14,928 nt of DNA from Clostridium sp. UBA1056 (GTDB taxonomy: Bacteria; Bacillota; Clostridia; Clostridiales; Clostridiaceae). Within the stretch, counting starts at the first letter, position 1. Every line of letters begins with the position of its first letter. The position numbers were made by a program, and so were the translations under genes. This document shows positions 13,095-14,928 of this stretch, in pieces. Where the stretch lies: contig DCDL01000003.1 of the NCBI GenBank assembly GCA_002316385.1, positions 1-14,928 of the forward strand. Reading direction: 5' to 3'. The notes under the pieces were generated by a model. That model saw only the letters and a program-made list of their open reading frames with translations. It had not been told where the DNA came from and made no database searches.

Positions 13095-14022
13095 AAGAGC
13101 AGTAAGTATTAATAATGCGACTTATGAATCAAATAAGTATATAATAAGAGATTCATCTGGAATTACAGTAGGAAGATTTGTAATCTTGGATTTAGATGAT
13201 GATAATAAAGTTGTAATAATAAAATTGAAGTTTTATAAAAGTGGAAAAGATGCTAATAAAACATTACAAGATGCCATAAAGTTAATGTTAAACAATTTAA
13301 TAAAAAACAAAGGTTTTCATAAAGTAAATATTATATGTGATGAAAAAATAAGTTTAACTCCCTTTACAAACTTAGGATTTCAATTGGAAGGCTATATATC
13401 AGATAGTATTATAGCAAAGTTTAAATATGAAGGTAGCTTGTTATTTGGAATAGTAGAAGAAGAATTTTATAATAATTCATATAAGAAAGAGCTAGCAATT
13501 CAGGGAGATAGAATAAGCATAAGAGTTCTCAATGCTGAAGATGCTGGAATACTATTAGATTATTATACAAGAAATAAAAACTTTCTATCTAAATTTGAAC
13601 CACACAGAGATGAAAGCTTTTATACAATAGAAGTTCAAAAGCAATCACTAATAGAAAATTATAAAGAGTTTATTAAAGGGGAAGGAGCTCACTTTGGTAT
13701 ATATAAAGATGAGAAAATGATAGGAAGAATACGAATATATAATATAGTACAAGGTGTATTTAAGAGTGCATTTATAGGATATTCTATGGATGAACAATAC
13801 CAGGGGAATGGATATATGAAAGAAGCTGTTAGTCTAGTTGTAGGATATGCTTATGAAGATTTAGGACTTCATAGAATAGAAGCTACAACTTTAGTAGATA
13901 ATGAAAAATCACAAAGAGTTCTAAAGTCATGTGGATTTAGCGAACTAGGTGTGTGCAAAGAATATCTACACATAAATGGAAAATGGAGAGATCATGTTAT
14001 ATTTTATAGGAATAATAAATAA
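13084..14022 (+). CDS. Two-domain GNAT family acetyltransferase with degenerate first domain
   Basis: The product has 312 residues. The C-terminal half (about 142-312) is a RimJ-like GNAT domain. QYQGNGY (238-244) is the acetyl-CoA pyrophosphate loop, followed by the HRIEATTLVDNEKSQRVLKS segment (263-282) and GFSELG (284-289). The N-terminal half repeats the same plan weakly. FYKSGKDANKTLQDAIK (50-66) takes the place of the loop, KGFHKVNIIC (76-85) and FTNLGFQLEGY (94-104) follow, but the Q/RxxGxG/A signature is lost. The first domain is therefore probably structural or substrate-binding. The start is TTG at 13084, with GGAGG 8 bases upstream inside the MFS gene. The ATG at 13057 lacks such a site. 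The coupled transporter suggests the substrate may be a small molecule it carries, but this is inference. RimJ relatives also acetylate proteins. Confidence 0.87.
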   Translation: MSSERAVSINNATYESNKYIIRDSSGITVGRFVILDLDDDNKVVIIKLKFYKSGKDANKTLQDAIKLMLNNLIKNKGFHKVNIICDEKISLTPFTNLGFQLEGYISDSIIAKFKYEGSLLFGIVEEEFYNNSYKKELAIQGDRISIRVLNAEDAGILLDYYTRNKNFLSKFEPHRDESFYTIEVQKQSLIENYKEFIKGEGAHFGIYKDEKMIGRIRIYNIVQGVFKSAFIGYSMDEQYQGNGYMKEAVSLVVGYAYEDLGLHRIEATTLVDNEKSQRVLKSCGFSELGVCKEYLHINGKWRDHVIFYRNNK

Positions 14023-14115
14023 GTATATATAAGTTCTAACAAATAAAATTCATTAATACTCCATAGTATAATCTAGGATTGAAAACAAATTTAATGTATA
14101 AACTTTATTAAAACC

Positions 14116-14155
14116 TATATATTAACTACAGGCAAATAAATTTAGTTAATATATA
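14116..14155. repeat. Perfect 12-bp inverted repeat
   Basis: TATATATTAACT (14116-14127) and AGTTAATATATA (14144-14155) flank a 16-base loop. No T run follows. It lies 9 bases before the MITE-like hairpin. A wider pair, ACTCCATA (14058-14065) with TATGGAGT (14162-14169), encloses it. Confidence 0.6.
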
Positions 14156-14164
14156 ACTTATTAT

Positions 14165-14276
14165 GGAGTTGTCTTAAAATAAGCTAAATTTTAAATTGAT
14201 GTTGAAAATGCACTTATATATTAAAATACATGCTCAACATTTCATAGAGTTTAGTGAATTATTTTAGGACATCTCT
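14165..14276. repeat. MITE-like long imperfect hairpin, may also end the MFS-GNAT transcript
   Basis: The ends GGAGTTGTCTTAAAATAA (14165-14182) and TTATTTTAGGACATCTCT (14259-14276) are inverted repeats matching at 15 of 18 positions. Pairing continues inward with GCTAAA against TTTAGT, ATGTTGA (14199-14205) against TCAACAT (14234-14240), and GCA against TGC. The 112-bp length, terminal repeats starting GGAG/AGAG and full-length foldback resemble a miniature inverted-repeat element or a remnant of an insertion sequence. There is no ORF inside, and no clear target duplication. TATTTTTATTT follows, so the folded RNA could serve as a terminator. Confidence 0.5.
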
Positions 14277-14472
14277 ATTTTTATTTAATGAATACCAATA
14301 ACTATAATAGTAGTTCTAATGTCTTTCATCTATAATTAGAAAAAAATCTTTTGATTATTTAATTTAGTAAATGTAGCATATCATGTTAGTAAGTATATAG
14401 TCCCTATACAGAAAATCACTTGAGATACTACTGACTGTAGGGAAATTTTAACTATAAAAATATATAAATATT
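14277..14472. other. AT-rich intergenic DNA with one bulged hairpin
   Basis: No gene-like frame is present. TCCCTA-TA-CAG (14401-14411) pairs with CTG-TAGGGA (14435-14443), leaving a 2-base bulge. It is not followed by a proper T run. Nothing else stands out. Confidence 0.5.
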
Positions 14473-14537
14473 TATATATAGAACTATTTAAAAAGTTAAA
14501 TAGTTCTATATATAGCTTTTTAACTTTTTAAATAGTT
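14473..14537. repeat. Two overlapping, mutually exclusive perfect hairpins
   Basis: TATATATAGAACTATTT (14473-14489) pairs perfectly with AAATAGTTCTATATATA (14498-14514), 17 bp with an 8-base loop. Alternatively AACTATTTAAAAAGTTAAA (14482-14500) pairs perfectly with TTTAACTTTTTAAATAGTT (14519-14537), 19 bp with an 18-base loop. The arms overlap, so only one can form at a time. The shape recalls an attenuator or a nested transposon end, but no gene follows closely in either direction. Confidence 0.65.
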
Positions 14538-14788
14538 GCTTCATTCATGTAATGTGAAGAGTATTATCATTTAAATAATTGCATTAAAGATATTAAAAGA
14601 TAAAGAAGTAATAGGTGTATTGTTAGTACTTTTAACTAGCACAATGAGTTAAATACAATAGAAAATTAAATAATTAGATTAAATTAAAGAATACTTTTCC
14701 TAGTGTATCAATATTAGAAAAACATAGTATTTTATTGAAAATAAAAGATATATAAATATAATTTCATATAGAGATTATATTATATGGT
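14538..14788. other. AT-rich intergenic DNA, no gene seen
   Basis: No start codon with a ribosome binding site opens a usable frame. A 24-codon open stretch at 14579-14650 has a protein-like composition with a hydrophobic end, but it lacks an upstream start and is probably chance or a tiny gene remnant. Confidence 0.5.
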
Positions 14789-14818
14789 TTGTGTAATGAC
14801 AAATCATGATAAGATAAT
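14789..14818 (+). promoter_or_regulatory. Possible upstream rRNA promoter (P1)
   Basis: TTGTGT (14789-14794), 18 bp and GATAAT (14813-14818) form a weak promoter. GTCGC begins 4 bases after it and can fold with GCGGC (14836-14840). The GTCG sequence just after both this and the next promoter suggests a tandem arrangement, common ahead of clostridial rRNA operons. Confidence 0.3.
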
Positions 14819-14884
14819 CCATGTCGCTAAGAGATGCGGCAACAAACAACAAAAACTTAAGAAAAAACTTCTTAAAAAAAGTTG

Positions 14885-14913
14885 TTGACAGATAAGAAAT
14901 TATCTAGTAGAAT
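14885..14913 (+). promoter_or_regulatory. Strong promoter, probably of an rRNA operon
   Basis: TTGACA (14885-14890) is a perfect -35, followed by a 17-bp spacer and TAGAAT (14908-14913), one base from consensus. An A-rich tract upstream (14849-14880) would serve as an UP element. The predicted start is near 14920, and the transcript would open with GTCGTCGG. No rRNA sequence is inside the window. The assignment rests on promoter strength, position and likeness to clostridial rrn leaders. Confidence 0.7.
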
Positions 14914-14928
14914 AGTAAGAGTCGTCGG

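Noticed and set aside
14473..14537. Riboswitch or T-box leader
   Set aside because: No T-box sequence, no known aptamer core that I can recognise and no downstream gene to control.
14579..14650. Protein-like 24-codon stretch ending in a hydrophobic segment
   Set aside because: A stop lies just upstream and no usable start or ribosome binding site is present. Too short to call a pseudogene.
14023..14928. CRISPR array suspected from repeated A/T-rich motifs
   Set aside because: The repeats are inverted and irregularly spaced, with no constant-length spacers.

Overview
The window looks like chromosome from a low-GC Firmicute, most likely a clostridium of the Peptostreptococcaceae type (Clostridioides, Romboutsia or Paraclostridium relatives). 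The grounds are the very AT-rich composition, strong AGGAGG ribosome binding sites with ATG, TTG and GTG starts, tRNA-Gly genes with T73 and encoded CCA, and the gene order class V aminotransferase - serA - DUF1015, which I remember from C. difficile but could not check. It seems to be a segment between two stable-RNA loci. It opens inside the 3' end of one tRNA, followed by tRNA-Gly(GCC), tRNA-Gly(TCC) and tRNA-His(GTG). It closes on a strong TTGACA-17-TAGAAT promoter of the kind found in front of 16S rRNA genes.

Layout. 1-406: tRNAs and a terminator. 407-1434: a gene-free stretch with an in-phase group of DnaA-box sequences, then sfsA. 1435-1792: two hairpins enclosing a possible 20-codon gene. 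1793-3393 (minus): a two-gene operon for a DUF1576 membrane protein and a small unknown protein. 3625-4063 (plus): two small cysteine-containing unknown proteins. 4135-7729: aminotransferase, serA and DUF1015, with a clear promoter at the front and a terminator at the end. 7928-8686: tcdA (tRNA ct6A dehydratase). 8810-11616 (minus): pepV and, upstream of it behind its own terminator, a SAM-dependent methyltransferase. 11910-14022 (plus): an MFS transporter overlapping a two-domain GNAT acetyltransferase. 14023-14928: no convincing gene, but several strong inverted repeats and the rRNA-type promoter.

How the genes work together. The one clear pathway is 4228-7636. An alanine-glyoxylate/phosphoserine-type aminotransferase and a short 3-phosphoglycerate dehydrogenase would carry out the first two steps of serine synthesis. 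The third member, DUF1015, carries a DGHHR motif and occupies the place where a phosphoserine phosphatase (SerB) would be expected, so it is the best candidate here for an incompletely described function. The remaining genes are mostly independent units set apart by strong, often bidirectional, terminators. I see no phage, CRISPR array, intact insertion sequence or defence island. The accessory-looking signals are small: a MITE-like hairpin, a pair of mutually exclusive hairpins, a tiny hydrophobic ORF and small Cys-rich proteins.
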